DNA of 64,000 bases from Salinibius halmophilus (GTDB lineage Bacteria > Pseudomonadota > Gammaproteobacteria > Pseudomonadales > Natronospirillaceae). Location: assembly GCF_003577475.1 (NCBI RefSeq), contig NZ_QPEP01000015.1, forward strand, positions 1 through 64,000, read 5' to 3'. Made by a program: the position numbers and the translations under genes. The notes beneath the pieces were generated by a model. The model was given only the letters and a program-made list of their open reading frames with translations. It was not told where the DNA came from and searched no databases. Shown here one piece after another: positions 63,563 through 64,000 of this stretch. How positions within the stretch are numbered: position 1 is the first letter of the stretch; each line of letters begins with the position of its first letter.

Positions 63563-64000
63563 TCAAATATTGTTCGAACTCATGGCAAGTGGGTCGGTTG
63601 AAGCCGTTATACATCGGTTTCGGCCACTGTTTTTAACCTGATATAACCGCTCATCGGCAATGGTGACAACCTCGCGAGCATCATGCTTGCTGTGTGCACC
63701 ACCAATACTTACCGTGATATGTAACGGCTGCTCCTGAAGTTGGAAAGGCCTTTGAGCAATGGTTTGCCGGATACGTTCGCCACACTGACTAAGTTGTGTA
63801 GCATTAATTTTTGGCATCAGCACAGCAAACTCTTCGCCGCCATAGCGGCACACTAAATCCGAAGCTCGGCAACAAGATTGAATCGTTAGCGCCAGTTGCT
63901 GCAAAACCTTATCACCCGCATCATGGCCATACTTATCGTTCACTTGTTTAAAGTGATCAGCATCGATTAACAGCACACCAAACTCATCTTGGCTGGCTTG
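63563..64000 (-). CDS. Diguanylate cyclase (GGDEF), 5' part outside the window
   Basis: The C-terminal 145 residues or so of a GGDEF protein; the frame is open to the right edge (QASQDEFGVLLIDADHFKQVND). The active loop RYGGEEFAVLMP is intact (GGEEF), as are the first metal motif DADHF and the NDKYGHDAGDKVL segment, so it should make c-di-GMP. No RxxD inhibitory site is seen directly before the GGEEF loop apart from the usual CRASDLVC stretch. Sensor domains lie beyond the window. Confidence 0.9.
   Translation of the reverse strand, partial: QASQDEFGVLLIDADHFKQVNDKYGHDAGDKVLQQLALTIQSCCRASDLVCRYGGEEFAVLMPKINATQLSQCGERIRQTIAQRPFQLQEQPLHITVSIGGAHSKHDAREVVTIADERLYQVKNSGRNRCITASTDPLAMSSNNI

Overview
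The window is chromosomal DNA from a gammaproteobacterium, most likely marine and free-living. It has moderate GC, tightly packed genes with good Shine-Dalgarno sequences, Fe/Mn superoxide dismutase, FtnA, YghU, NfsB and UgpBAEC of gammaproteobacterial type, many secreted lipoproteins, and two REP-associated tyrosine transposases (RAYTs) with abundant short palindromic repeats. I cannot name the genus. I recognise no rRNA, tRNA, CRISPR array or complete insertion sequence.

Layout. 1-4.2 kb is an accessory island of two truncated Rhs/TcC-type C-terminal cassettes, each with its own tip domain and a small downstream candidate immunity gene, bounded by repeats with the core GGACACCCA (family A). 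A 137-bp MITE has inserted in one of these repeats, and its empty site is preserved at the other cassette. 4.3-10 kb holds a ParE/Phd toxin-antitoxin pair, a secreted protein, a broken DJ-1/PfpI gene, a 1-Cys peroxiredoxin and a three-gene ABC exporter. 10.2-16 kb is a full-length 1801-residue Rhs polymorphic toxin with an AT-rich candidate immunity gene, followed by RAYT1. 17.4-26 kb is mostly stress and redox: rluF-like, a SoxR/MFS efflux pair with a textbook SoxR promoter, a PLAT-domain protein, superoxide dismutase, a class I aldolase under a near-consensus Fur box, TrhA and a CNNM protein.

26-43.6 kb: an M32 carboxypeptidase, a chemoreceptor, an acyltransferase, an esterase-like phytase-family protein, NfsB, the ugpBAEC glycerol-3-phosphate type ABC operon, an AraC regulator and a glycosyltransferase. 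38.5-48.9 kb also contains three large paralogous lipoproteins (DUF7151-like EF-hand-like repeats, collagen-like stretch, Calx-beta, Ig-like, ELWxxDGT-like repeats), two of them mosaic copies of each other. 49.5-52.7 kb is a large secreted subtilase with carbohydrate-binding-like modules. 52.9-64 kb holds regulators, an aminotransferase, RAYT2, lipoproteins, YghU, FtnA, a degenerate GGDEF protein, a GNAT enzyme and a truncated diguanylate cyclase.

The most striking global pattern is a 10-base word, GGACACGCAC, and its complement. I counted at least 28 exact copies, all to the right of position 26,300. They occur as inverted intergenic clusters, but also inside coding sequences in several reading frames. 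Left of that point only the related GGACACCCA family is seen. Each family lies near its own RAYT, and each RAYT has a LexA-box-like palindrome upstream. A REP/RAYT system explains the clusters. The coding copies also resemble what DNA-uptake sequences look like, and that is the hypothesis most worth testing.
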